Shown here in pieces: positions 1-6,827 of a stretch of DNA of 26,738 bases (its first letter is position 1; every line of letters begins with the position of its first letter). The position numbers were made by a program, and so were the translations under genes. Below the pieces are notes generated by a model. That model saw nothing but the letters and a program-made list of their open reading frames with translations. It made no database searches and was not told the DNA's origin. The stretch is taken from the IMG/VR virus record IMGVR_UViG_3300031227_000346, positions 1 through 26,738 of that record. The stretch is one strand, 5' to 3'. The stretch is from a virus.

Positions 1-2
1 TT

Positions 3-620
3 GAAAATGATATAGAAATCACAGGTCATCTTAAAGCTGTAAGTGTTATCGCAAAACATTCAATAACTGTCGCAAAATCATATATTGTAGAAAATTTTGA
101 TCATGTCGTCGAGTTTCAGAAAGTTGGTGGGTATCAGAGAGTTGGTGGGTCTCAGGAAGTCGGTGGATTTCAGGAAGTTGGTGGATTTCAGAGAGTCGGC
201 AGGTATCAGAATGTTGGTGGGTATCAGAATGTTGGTGGGTATCAGAAAGTTAGTGAGTTTCAGAATGTTGGTGGGTATCAGAGAGTCAGCTGGTCTCAGA
301 AAGTCAGTGGGTATCAGGAAGTTGGTGGATATCAGAGAGTCGGCGAGTTTCATAACCAATCTATACTTATACTCGACTTAAAAAAGATAAAAACTAAACG
401 AATTTTATTTACTTCGTCTTACTACAACGAGCGTAATTTCTGGCTTGCAATGCTTGAAAATGTTAAAGGGCGAGGGATTATAATTTTGCGAGATGCAATA
501 CAGGACAAGTGTTGGGACGAAATCCTATTGTTAGCCAAAAAGTGCAAAACCACACTACTCAAAGCTCAGCTACCTGCTGCTGTTAAACAAGCTATCGAAG
601 TAATGACAGAAGCTGGTTAG
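3..620 (+). CDS. Hexapeptide-repeat protein, 5'-truncated
   Basis: This frame is open from the first bases of the window to TAG at 618-620 (205 codons), so the start lies upstream. Codons 39-116 are thirteen copies of a hexapeptide with consensus Q-[KREN]-V-G-G-[YFS]. Before them the hexads are degenerate but still place a V or A every sixth residue. This hydrophobic plus Gly-Gly periodicity resembles left-handed beta-helix or bactofilin-like solenoids; that is inference. After the repeats comes an unrelated C-terminal region of about 90 residues, with no recognised motif, rich in Lys, Leu and Ile. Open frames also exist over the repeats on both strands, but they begin and end near the repeat and are products of its 18-bp period. 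The frame chosen here runs on through non-repetitive flanks on both sides. Function unknown. Confidence 0.75.
   Translation, partial: ENDIEITGHLKAVSVIAKHSITVAKSYIVENFDHVVEFQKVGGYQRVGGSQEVGGFQEVGGFQRVGRYQNVGGYQNVGGYQKVSEFQNVGGYQRVSWSQKVSGYQEVGGYQRVGEFHNQSILILDLKKIKTKRILFTSSYYNERNFWLAMLENVKGRGIIILRDAIQDKCWDEILLLAKKCKTTLLKAQLPAAVKQAIEVMTEAG
117..350 (+). repeat. 18-bp in-frame tandem repeat, 13 copies
   Basis: Thirteen uninterrupted 18-bp units beginning with CAG, typical unit CAGAAAGTTGGTGGGTAT. Differences cluster in the second codon (AAA, AGA, GAA, AAT) and the sixth codon (TAT, TTT, TCT). The Gln and Val codons are constant, and the two Gly codons vary mainly in units 5, 8, 10, 11 and 13. 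Since 18 is divisible by three, gain or loss of units keeps the frame. Confidence 0.95.
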
Positions 621-643
621 AAAGGTTAGTTGTTGGATAGAAC

Positions 644-748
644 ATGGTAAAACCAAAACACCACAATGTAAGTATGGTTTTTACGCGACGTGGGCGTTGG
701 AAGAAAGCGACGGTGAATTATGAATTGGTTACGAATGCAATGGCATAA
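644..748 (+). CDS. Very small basic ORF (34 aa), doubtful
   Basis: ATG at 644 opens a 34-residue frame ending TAA at 746-748. The product is basic (motif TRRGRWKKA) with no known domain. No good Shine-Dalgarno sequence precedes it, and its end overlaps the next ORF by 29 bases. Its first 32 bases resemble the 3' end of the small gene at 1617-1781, so it may be a remnant or a duplicated tail rather than a working gene. Confidence 0.3.
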   Translation: MVKPKHHNVSMVFTRRGRWKKATVNYELVTNAMA

Positions 749-884
749 ATTTCGTGGGTTTAAGTCGTTTCAGGTGCGGTACAACGATGGGAGAATCAAC
801 CCTAAACAATTCGCACACAGAGATATTAAAGAAAATAAACGCAAAGGGTTTTTTACAATTTTATTTTCTCCAGAAAGAATGTGA
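720..884 (+). CDS. Small hypothetical protein (54 aa)
   Basis: ATG at 720 to TGA at 882-884. The product begins MNWLRMQWHKFRG and is basic and aromatic, with the tail FFTILFSPERM. No domain is recognised. It belongs to a run of plus-strand genes of about 50-65 codons packed with overlaps of a few bases, which argues that it is translated even though no strong ribosome site is visible. The next ORF begins six bases after its stop, in the repeated start cassette at 883-900. Confidence 0.45.
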   Translation: MNWLRMQWHKFRGFKSFQVRYNDGRINPKQFAHRDIKENKRKGFFTILFSPERM

Positions 885-900
885 ACCCCATGAGCGATAA
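883..900 (+). repeat. Start cassette, copy 1 (copy 2 at 1610-1627)
   Basis: GAACCCCATGAGCGATAA occurs identically at 883-900 and 1610-1627; the inner part CATGAGCGATAA occurs again at 1436-1447. Each copy sets the ATG of a small frame beginning MSDK or MSDN. Copy 1 opens only a 14-codon frame (890-934) with a CxxC (CLTC), which ends inside the next gene. This looks like re-use of a translation-start module across a family of tiny genes. Confidence 0.8.
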
Positions 901-926
901 ATGCCTAACGTGTGGAGAAAGGAAAA

Positions 927-1127
927 ATGAGTAGACCAAAATTAACAATCGACTGTCCGATTTGCGGTAAACGAGGCCGGAAGGGTACTGGTGTTCATTT
1001 CGATGACGGTAGATATTGCAAGCACTGCGACTTCAGCTGGTGTCCATTCAATTTAGAATCCAAATGGATTATGAGAATGATTAACAAATTGCACGACAGA
1101 ATAGAAGAGGTGTCAAATGAAAGGTGA
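927..1127 (+). CDS. Small zinc-ribbon-like protein (66 aa)
   Basis: The ATG at 927 is chosen because GGAGAAAGG stands just upstream; a GTG at 912 is in frame but lacks such a site. The product has CPICGKRGRKG near the N-terminus and, about 20 residues later, YCKHC, giving four cysteines in two CxxC knuckles as in a zinc ribbon. A predicted helical tail follows (IMRMINKLHDRIEEV). Small zinc-ribbon proteins of this kind are common in phage accessory regions and may bind nucleic acid or a host protein; the target here is unknown. Its end overlaps the next gene start by 11 bases. Confidence 0.65.
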   Translation: MSRPKLTIDCPICGKRGRKGTGVHFDDGRYCKHCDFSWCPFNLESKWIMRMINKLHDRIEEVSNER

Positions 1128-1281
1128 TATTCCAATTTATTTTTGGCTTCTATTGGCGATGGCTGTTGGGTTTTTTATTGGAGCCAAGATGCTGCCAAGG
1201 CAAAAGCCTTATGTCATTAACATTATTGCTCCAGCTGATACTGTAATTGACACACAGGCAGAAGGGAACCCCCATGAATAA
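1117..1281 (+). CDS. Small single-pass membrane protein (54 aa)
   Basis: ATG at 1117, inside the end of the preceding gene, to TAA at 1279-1281. Residues 6-22 (PIYFWLLLAMAVGFFIG) form one clear transmembrane segment close to the N-terminus. It is followed by a basic stop-transfer stretch (AKMLPRQK) and a short polar tail. The next gene starts at 1274, inside the last codons, so translation is probably coupled. Function unknown; a small membrane effector or a lysis/exclusion accessory are possible but unsupported. Confidence 0.55.
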   Translation: MKGDIPIYFWLLLAMAVGFFIGAKMLPRQKPYVINIIAPADTVIDTQAEGNPHE

Positions 1282-1435
1282 GCTAACCCAGGGCGGCTGT
1301 GCAGTTATGAATAAGCTTGGAGTAAAAGAGCTGGAGAAACATAAAAAAGTCTGCAAAACTTGTAGAGAAAATCCACTACTCTATTGCCCGATAGGTTGTT
1401 TGATAATTCAGAAATCGAAAGCAAAAGGAACTTAA
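1274..1435 (+). CDS. Small cysteine-containing protein (53 aa)
   Basis: ATG at 1274 overlaps the stop region of the upstream gene and follows AGAAGGG at a suitable distance. The product carries CKTCRENPLLYCPIGC, four cysteines in a short span that could bind zinc or a cluster. The first residues MNKLTQGG and an internal MNKLGVKE begin with the same ATGAATAAGCT bases, so the internal ATG at 1307 is a second possible start and a small duplication is likely. No family recognised. Confidence 0.5.
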   Translation: MNKLTQGGCAVMNKLGVKELEKHKKVCKTCRENPLLYCPIGCLIIQKSKAKGT

Positions 1436-1436
1436 C

Positions 1437-1607
1437 ATGAGCGATAATTATAGATATAGCGAAGAGGCTTTCGATCGTGAGTTAATGATTATTTGGCGGT
1501 GCGATATGTGTGGTAGGGAGCGTGAAGATAGACCGGGATATAATGAGGGCGGTGAATGTTATTGTGGCGGCGTGTTTCGAGAAGCAGGTGAATCTTATTC
1601 AAGTTAG
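1437..1607 (+). CDS. Small CxxC protein (56 aa)
   Basis: ATG at 1437, two bases after the previous stop, preceded by AAAAGGAA. The product starts MSDNYRYSEEAFDREL and contains CDMCG and, about 18 residues later, CYCGG. The pattern fits a short zinc-finger or rubredoxin-like knuckle pair. Its start bases match the repeated CATGAGCGATAA cassette. No family recognised. Confidence 0.55.
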   Translation: MSDNYRYSEEAFDRELMIIWRCDMCGREREDRPGYNEGGECYCGGVFREAGESYSS

Positions 1608-1616
1608 GAGAACCCC

Positions 1617-1781
1617 ATGAGCGATAAAGCGATTTACCCAGCACAATGTTCCTGTGGGCATTTGTTTCTTGAGAAATATGAGTTCTCACAAGTAACAACA
1701 GAAGGCAATATTGGCCTTTGCTGGTGCGGATTTTGTCGAACTAAGTACATGGTAAAACCGAAACCCCAAAGTGCAAGTTAG
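1617..1781 (+). CDS. Small cysteine-rich protein (54 aa)
   Basis: ATG at 1617 follows a good Shine-Dalgarno site (TTAGGAG, formed by the stop of the previous gene) and the second copy of the GAACCCC start cassette. The product has CSCGH near the start and CWCGFC near residue 35-40, again two cysteine knuckles. It ends with MVKPKPQSAS. The DNA for this tail resembles the start of the 644-748 ORF. No family recognised; likely a zinc-binding phage accessory protein. Confidence 0.55.
   Translation: MSDKAIYPAQCSCGHLFLEKYEFSQVTTEGNIGLCWCGFCRTKYMVKPKPQSAS
1747..1778 (+). repeat. Diverged 32-bp direct repeat (partner 642-673)
   Basis: The two segments both begin ACATGGTAAAACC and match at about 27 of 32 positions by eye. 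They lie about 1.1 kb apart, in opposite parts of small ORFs (the start of one, the end of the other), bracketing the small-gene cluster. Confidence 0.6.
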
Positions 1782-1965
1782 GAGGCCGAGCGTGGCTGAC
1801 CTACGGCTTTTGACTGTGTAAAGTAACCAGTTCACTTCATTACTGCGAAAAAAATCGCATCAATTCCCTAAGCTCTGAAAGCATCACCCCTATAAATCGT
1901 AAAACTTATAAAGGGATTTGTTAATGATATACATGATTGACTTTATTTGGTATTGAGATAATGAC
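1782..1965 (+). other. Intergenic stretch before the appendage module
   Basis: No convincing gene. GGAGG at 1781-1785 stands before a GTG at 1792 that opens only nine codons. A ten-codon frame starts at 1924 after AAAGGGA. Both could be leader peptides or remnants. No clear promoter or rho-independent terminator was found by eye. Confidence 0.4.
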
Positions 1966-3453
1966 ATGAACTTAACACAGCGACTAAAACGGAGTTTGAT
2001 GCCAACGGCTGGCGAAAAGGCTGCACTAACAGGAACGTCAGGAACGGCGTCGGCTGTCAATAAATACGTTACAGACACGGATTATAGATTAAATCCACCT
2101 GCCGTCCGTCGTATCGTGGTTGCTGATATGCAACCGCACGAAAGCTGGTCGGCTGATGGAACAGCTACAAATCAGGCAGATACTGTTCATTTCAAAACAG
2201 GTACTCAGGGGTTGGAGCTTGAAGTTCTGACTGGTTCTAATGATTTCCATAGTCTTGTTTTGGACAAGCCAGTAAAAGTCTACGGTGCGGTTGGTATATG
2301 GTTCTACGCTCCAGACCCGACAAAAATACTTTCTATTCAGTTGCGTATTTATCCTGCGAATGGCGAAGCGCCTTATTATTCCGAGTATATCACTTTAGCT
2401 GGAAATCACTATTACGGATTAAAAGCTGGCGATTGGTGGTTTGTAAACATCAATCCTCGGAAATTCACTCTTGGTGCAGGAGCGCCTGTTTGGGGAGCAA
2501 GCGGAACATGGATTGAAAAAATCAGAATTAGATGTCAGGCACAAACAGGCAACACTACTTTAACGGTTGGTGGCATTATTGCAGAGGACGGTCTTGACGT
2601 TGGCACAGGTACGCCTGTGGGTGCAATTTGCCTCGGTTTCGATGGGGCTTATGATACGCAGTATTCAGTTGCTTTTACTGACATGCAAGCTCGCGGCTGG
2701 CCGGGGACTGAATGGGTTGCTTTGGGTGGCGTTGACGTGACCAGTCCGGGTTCTGTAATTGGTGCTACACAAATGACGCTCACGCAACTCATCGAAATGT
2801 ATAACGCAGGCTGGGATGTTGCACATCAAGGGTCTTACACAGCCAATATTTTTTCAGTAGCTACGACCGAAGCTGATTTCCGGGCCTCAATGAGTAAGAA
2901 TCGGTTTTTGTTCTCAAGTCTTGGATTCCACAGAGGACTAAACATTGCATCTTGGGGTGGACATCATGGTATCTGTGATGATACCAATGTCCCGGTTATA
3001 TTGAAAGAGCTTGGGTATGTATCTTCTCGCGGTGTCGTTGCGTGGTCAGATGTTTATCCCAATATTGCATGGGGATATGGGCCTGAAGGATGGACAACCA
3101 ATAATGTCTGGAACCCCGGAGATTATTACCAGGTCGGCAGCGACGGGCCAAACAATAAGACGGTGGCTGATGCGGAAAGCATGATAACAGATGTTGTCAA
3201 TCGTCGAACTTTCGCCCATTTATATTCCCACCAAATCATGCCAGACGTTGATTGGGTTGCAGGAAATGTAAAACAATCGGTTTGGGATGCGATGATCGCC
3301 AAGATGGATGAATATGTCGCTTCCGGCCAATTGATCGTAATAAGTTATACACAATATCTGGCGATGACACTATTCCGTAACTCTAGTGTGCAATACGGTA
3401 CTGATGGCAGCTTGCAGATGAAGAGTCTACCTACAAACTTGGAGGTGTTCTAA
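1966..3453 (+). CDS. Virion-associated polysaccharide deacetylase-like protein
   Basis: A 495-residue protein. Residues about 50-205 look like a beta-sandwich, carbohydrate-binding type region. Residues about 218-470 look like a NodB/CE4 deacetylase fold: AICLGFDGAYD (219-229) occupies the place of the catalytic TFDDG motif, and GWDVAHQGSYT (282-292) that of the metal-binding HTxxH motif. HRGLN (322-326) and HLYSH (418-422) fit later motifs. Motif 1 keeps one of the usual two Asp residues and motif 2 has lost the second His spacing, so activity is uncertain. CE4 enzymes remove acetyl groups from polysaccharides; on a virion this would act on host capsule or wall glycan. The first 45 residues may anchor it to the particle. 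The next gene starts within its stop codon (TAATG). Confidence 0.65.
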   Translation: MNLTQRLKRSLMPTAGEKAALTGTSGTASAVNKYVTDTDYRLNPPAVRRIVVADMQPHESWSADGTATNQADTVHFKTGTQGLELEVLTGSNDFHSLVLDKPVKVYGAVGIWFYAPDPTKILSIQLRIYPANGEAPYYSEYITLAGNHYYGLKAGDWWFVNINPRKFTLGAGAPVWGASGTWIEKIRIRCQAQTGNTTLTVGGIIAEDGLDVGTGTPVGAICLGFDGAYDTQYSVAFTDMQARGWPGTEWVALGGVDVTSPGSVIGATQMTLTQLIEMYNAGWDVAHQGSYTANIFSVATTEADFRASMSKNRFLFSSLGFHRGLNIASWGGHHGICDDTNVPVILKELGYVSSRGVVAWSDVYPNIAWGYGPEGWTTNNVWNPGDYYQVGSDGPNNKTVADAESMITDVVNRRTFAHLYSHQIMPDVDWVAGNVKQSVWDAMIAKMDEYVASGQLIVISYTQYLAMTLFRNSSVQYGTDGSLQMKSLPTNLEVF

Positions 3454-4061
3454 TGGGTAATGCAAGTGGCAAAAATGGGTGGCAAGTAATTCCAAAGCCC
3501 TTATTGTTTGAGGAGGATGCTTTGGTATGGGATGATTATGTGACTCCTCTTGGCCCCAATAACTGGAACGGTGTTTCTAATAATCCCACGTTGACAAAGT
3601 TGTTTGATGATGGTTCAGGCAGCCAAGGTGTTTATAGTTATATTTTCTCTGATGGAGACGAGGCTATAATCACAGCACAATTGCCACATTCATGGAAGCA
3701 AGGGACTACTATTTACCCCCATATCCATTTTATGTGTACTTCAGATCTATACCCCGCCGACAATTTTGGAATCGAATTTGAATATACATGGGCAGACATA
3801 GACGAAGATTTCCCTGCCAACACCACTTTAGAAACGAACGACATATCTACAGGCGCGTCAACGGATTATAAGCACCAATACGAAGACGTTACCGCTGCTG
3901 GCATAGATGGGACAGGACACACAATATCTTCAATTCTGTTATGCCGGGTAAAAAGAGTTGCTGCCGCAGGAGATAATTATGCAGGCGGAATAGCGATTCT
4001 TGATTTTGATATTCATTATCAAAAAGATACAGTTGGTTCAAGGACGGTAGATATAAAATAG
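3453..4061 (+). CDS. Beta-rich virion/appendage protein (202 aa)
   Basis: Starts at the ATG overlapping the previous stop, with GGAGGTG upstream. The product contains LPHSWKQGTTIYPHIHF near its middle, a pattern I associate with a phage particle protein in which an EGT-(E/I)-x-H-x-H strand sits in a jelly-roll-like domain. No transmembrane or signal segment. It lies between the deacetylase-like and fibre-like genes, so an appendage, collar or adaptor role is likely. The family is recognised only by general resemblance; the exact role is unknown. Confidence 0.5.
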   Translation: MGNASGKNGWQVIPKPLLFEEDALVWDDYVTPLGPNNWNGVSNNPTLTKLFDDGSGSQGVYSYIFSDGDEAIITAQLPHSWKQGTTIYPHIHFMCTSDLYPADNFGIEFEYTWADIDEDFPANTTLETNDISTGASTDYKHQYEDVTAAGIDGTGHTISSILLCRVKRVAAAGDNYAGGIAILDFDIHYQKDTVGSRTVDIK

Positions 4062-4073
4062 GAAATATGAAAT

Positions 4074-5582
4074 ATGGCCAATGAAATTAAATACAGAGAC
4101 ACAGAAACAGGAGATACCCTGTATGCTGTTATTCGCAATGCTGTTAATCAGTATTGGGATGCTGCCAATACTACATGGGAAACGCTCGTACCCGCAAGTT
4201 GGGGCGATTATGATATCACATTAACAGAAACTCCAGCTGGTGGATATACTTACGTTGGCGACATTCCTGGCGGAGTTAATACGGCGGGAATATACATCGT
4301 CGATATTTATTCTCAGGTCGGTGGATCACCTGCGATTACAGATGATTTTCTGGCAAGCGGAACAATCGACTGGACTGGCTCAGCCGAAGTTTTACCCTCA
4401 GATATCGCGGCAGATACAAACGAACTTCAAACCGACTGGGCAAACGGAGGAAGACTGGATGTTATATTGGACGGAACAGCAACCCCTGCTCAGGTCAAGA
4501 CAAATGTGCAAAGCGGCATGACAGATCAGGGATATACTACTACCCGAGCACCGTACCTTGATGAACTTGCGGCCGCAAACATTCCTACCGACATTGACGC
4601 CCTACTTACCCGCCTAACAGCGACACGTGCGGGTTATCTTGACAATTTAACCAATCTCAATGCTACTGTTGGAAGCAGATCTGTCCATACGGCTGCCCAA
4701 GCCGGTACTGACGCCGCGGGTAAGATACTTACGACACCAGCGAATCTGTTGGCTACCGATGCAAGTGGAAAGGTAACCGTCGGCCAGAACGATGATAAGA
4801 CAGGGTACGAATTAGCCGCTGATCAGGAAGTAGACGTTACAAAAGTGGCTGGTGCTGCTGTTTCAGGTGTGGATGACTTCAAAGCCGATGTATCCGCTCT
4901 TGCTATCGAGAGTAATGTCGAAGGGCATGTGACATCAGGCATGACAACGCAGGGCTATACATCCGCACGTGGCCCATATCTTGACGAACTTGCTGCTGCT
5001 AATCTTCCCGCAGATATTGACAGCCTATTGACACGACTTACGGCTATCCGTGCCGGTTACATAGACGAACTCGGCCCGACAAACGTACCTGCTGATATCG
5101 ATACGCTTATCGGGCGATTAACAGCTGCACGGGCTACACTTATGGACAATCTCTCCGATCTTGACGTGGCTGTTTCTACACGGAACGCCACAGCCCCTGA
5201 TAATACAGGAATTACAGCTAATGGAGTCGCCATCGCAGCCTTGAACAATTTATCACAAGCACAATCGCAAGTTGCAGCGGCGGCGGCTCTTACAGCATAT
5301 GACCCGCCAACTAAGACCGAAATGGATACAGCTACCCAGGCGGCAAAACTGGCGTCAGATGGTCTCGATTCTATATCCATGACCGAACCTACCGGCGTAG
5401 CCTCGAATTTCAGGGAAGTGGTAATCCAACTATGGCGGCGGTTCTTCGGGAAAACTACCCTGACAAAAACCGCGGCTGGGACAGGGACATTGAAAACACT
5501 CAAAGAAGATGGTACAACTACAGCCACAACGCAAGCAGTTGCGGATGATGGAACTACGGAAACCCAAGGCGAGGCGAGCTAA
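4074..5582 (+). CDS. Fibre-like appendage protein with internal repeats (502 aa)
   Basis: ATG at 4074 after ATAGGAAA. Residues 1-105 form an immunoglobulin-like, Tyr/Trp-rich N-terminal domain (GGYTYVGDIPGGV, GIYIVDIYSQ), likely the part bound to the particle. The middle is Ala/Thr/Asp rich and repetitive: a unit built on GYTxxRxPYLDELAAAN and DIDxLLTRLTAxRAGY occurs at residues 147-192 and 287-333, with a partial third copy at 334-362. A C-terminal segment (REVVIQLWRRFFGK, 447-460) precedes a Thr/Gly-rich tail. Such alternating alpha-helical repeats are seen in phage fibres and whiskers. The next gene begins on its stop codon. Confidence 0.6.
   Translation: MANEIKYRDTETGDTLYAVIRNAVNQYWDAANTTWETLVPASWGDYDITLTETPAGGYTYVGDIPGGVNTAGIYIVDIYSQVGGSPAITDDFLASGTIDWTGSAEVLPSDIAADTNELQTDWANGGRLDVILDGTATPAQVKTNVQSGMTDQGYTTTRAPYLDELAAANIPTDIDALLTRLTATRAGYLDNLTNLNATVGSRSVHTAAQAGTDAAGKILTTPANLLATDASGKVTVGQNDDKTGYELAADQEVDVTKVAGAAVSGVDDFKADVSALAIESNVEGHVTSGMTTQGYTSARGPYLDELAAANLPADIDSLLTRLTAIRAGYIDELGPTNVPADIDTLIGRLTAARATLMDNLSDLDVAVSTRNATAPDNTGITANGVAIAALNNLSQAQSQVAAAAALTAYDPPTKTEMDTATQAAKLASDGLDSISMTEPTGVASNFREVVIQLWRRFFGKTTLTKTAAGTGTLKTLKEDGTTTATTQAVADDGTTETQGEAS
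4512..5159 (+). repeat. Diverged coding repeat inside the fibre-like gene
   Basis: Two protein repeats (DNA 4512-4649 and 4932-5072) and a shorter third copy (to about 5159) share PYLDELAAAN, DID, LLTRLTA and RAGY. Codons differ freely at silent positions, so the duplication is old and kept by protein-level selection. Confidence 0.75.
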
Positions 5583-5761
5583 TGCGACTTTTTAAGATAC
5601 CTGACGGATTATTAACGAACGCAGACAGAACGTTTTTACTGATGCCGCCGTTTGATATGAAGATCGAAGGCCTTGTCTGTGCGCGTGGCATTATAAGCAT
5701 AATTGCCAGAATTAGCGGATTGTTTAGTATGAAGCCTAGAATAGCTGGGAGGGTAACATGA
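5582..5761 (+). CDS. Small protein of unknown function (59 aa)
   Basis: ATG at 5582 shares its A with the stop of the upstream gene (TAATG), and its own TGA overlaps the next ATG (ATGA at 5758-5761). This double coupling is the main evidence that it is real. The product begins MRLFKIPDGLLTNADRTFLL and has a hydrophobic stretch near residues 35-48 (CARGIISIIARISGLF) that could be an amphipathic or membrane helix. No family recognised. It lies between two virion-type genes, so it may be a minor particle protein. Confidence 0.6.
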   Translation: MRLFKIPDGLLTNADRTFLLMPPFDMKIEGLVCARGIISIIARISGLFSMKPRIAGRVT

Positions 5762-6075
5762 GTATAGACAATGTATATCTAAGTACCGATAATTGCATTC
5801 GCATTCGAAGTCTCAAGGATCAAGTTGCTGACACGTACATCAATGATGCTGTTATTACCGCCACGCTTTATGATTCAAGTGATGTAGTGGTTCCCGGGGC
5901 AGAGGATATAAGCATCCCATATATTACAGGGACAGATGGTGATTATGCTGGTGAGATACCATACACAATCACGCTTACAGAACTAGCATATTATACCGTC
6001 AAAATCACTATTACCGGGTCAGGATATCAAACTGTGTATAAAGTCAAAACACGTGCTACTTACAAGGGGCCGTAA
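5758..6075 (+). CDS. Small Ig-like phage structural protein (105 aa)
   Basis: ATG at 5758 follows GGGAGG. The product is almost entirely beta-strand: CIRIRSLKDQ, DAVITATLYDSSD, GDYAGEIPYTITL and YYTVKITITGSGYQ. The arrangement of an N-terminal strand, a 'variable value' loop and a G-Y/D-Y-x-G-x-I-P strand resembles the N-terminal domain of the 502-residue fibre-like protein and of BppU-like baseplate proteins. It is probably a small appendage or adaptor subunit of the particle. No catalytic motif. Confidence 0.55.
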   Translation: MSIDNVYLSTDNCIRIRSLKDQVADTYINDAVITATLYDSSDVVVPGAEDISIPYITGTDGDYAGEIPYTITLTELAYYTVKITITGSGYQTVYKVKTRATYKGP

Positions 6076-6076
6076 A

Positions 6077-6334
6077 ATGGCAAATGAAAAAAACGGATTA
6101 GCGGCTAAAGTTATTGCAGGCGTTTGTGTTGCAGGAATAGGATTTCTCGCACTGGGCCAGATATCTAACTCCAGCGATGTTAAAGTACACGCTCAACTAT
6201 TGAGTAACCACAACATACGCATTGGGAAGAGCGAAGCCCGCGATGCGATTTTTTTTGAAGACCTCAGTCAAATTAAGGGCGATATTCGTGAAATACGCGT
6301 GATTATGGAGCATCAGGCTAAGAACAATAAATAA
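6077..6334 (+). CDS. Small membrane protein, holin-like in size (85 aa)
   Basis: ATG at 6077 is preferred over upstream in-frame starts because AAGGGG lies seven bases before it. Residues 10-28 (KVIAGVCVAGIGFLALGQI) make one transmembrane helix near the N-terminus. The rest is polar and ends in a helix (LSQIKGDIREIRVIMEHQ) with coiled-coil character. The layout suits a small type III-like holin or a membrane accessory protein, but no endolysin is nearby, so a lysis role is only a possibility. Confidence 0.5.
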   Translation: MANEKNGLAAKVIAGVCVAGIGFLALGQISNSSDVKVHAQLLSNHNIRIGKSEARDAIFFEDLSQIKGDIREIRVIMEHQAKNNK

Positions 6335-6335
6335 T

Positions 6336-6827
6336 ATGACAACGCAAAAAGACAATTCGATGGGTAGTAGCGAAAATACAACGAAGCGGAAAATGCACCC
6401 CAATAGTCTGAAAAACATCGAAAACCATAAGTTCAAGCCAGGCCAATCCGGAAATCCAAATGGTACGGCGAGAGGTACAGTCAACATCACCAATTTGTTT
6501 CACAAGCTATTGGCGAAGGAAACAGATAGCAAGACGAAAAAGACACTTGCCGAGGCACTTGCAACCAAAATGATCGCCCAGGCACTTAAAGGTGGTTTCT
6601 CGCAGCAGAATCTAATCGTTAATCGTACCGACGGCAATGTTCCATGGCGTATTGCCGGTGCTGGTGGTGATGATCTATTCTCCGGTACGCAAGAATCTAT
6701 CGAAAAGATATTTACAAACCCGAAAGCAATGGAATTGGCAATCAAACTATCCAACTGCCTTAACGAGACAAAAAACAAACCTGACGGTAAGAATAATGGT
6801 CATGGAAACACTGCAACCAACGAATGA
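6336..6827 (+). CDS. Small terminase-like protein, DUF5681 type (163 aa)
   Basis: Starts just after the previous stop. The signature FKPGQSGNPNGTARG (residues about 33-47) is that of DUF5681 proteins, which very often sit directly upstream of large terminases and are thought to be the DNA-recognition (small) subunit. A basic N-terminus (TKRKMHPNS) and a helical middle (LAEALATKMIAQALKGG) follow. The 3' end overlaps the large terminase start by about 30 bases. The role is inferred from family and position. Confidence 0.7.
   Translation: MTTQKDNSMGSSENTTKRKMHPNSLKNIENHKFKPGQSGNPNGTARGTVNITNLFHKLLAKETDSKTKKTLAEALATKMIAQALKGGFSQQNLIVNRTDGNVPWRIAGAGGDDLFSGTQESIEKIFTNPKAMELAIKLSNCLNETKNKPDGKNNGHGNTATNE

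Noticed and set aside
117-350. Diversity-generating retroelement variable region
   Set aside because: Changes include many A-containing codons, but no reverse transcriptase, template repeat or second copy lies in the window; ordinary minisatellite variation is sufficient.
117-350. CRISPR array
   Set aside because: Units are 18 bp without spacers, and in a coding frame.
78-381. Two 93-94-residue repeat-rich frames, one on each strand, over the 18-bp repeat
   Set aside because: They arise from the period of the repeat and end close to it; a third frame is open from base 3 to 620 through non-repetitive flanks and is the better gene.
1782-1965. Promoter or terminator in the gap before the appendage module
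   Set aside because: TTGACT (1933-1938) and GATAAT have a spacer that is too short, and the TATAA-containing inverted words do not form a good stem.
5057-5527. Minus-strand 156-codon frame inside the fibre-like gene
   Set aside because: Mirror of a repeat-bearing coding sequence; no ribosome site, no domain.
6637-6795. Upstream extension of the terminase frame
   Set aside because: Lies wholly inside the small-terminase gene; terminase-like sequence begins after 6796.
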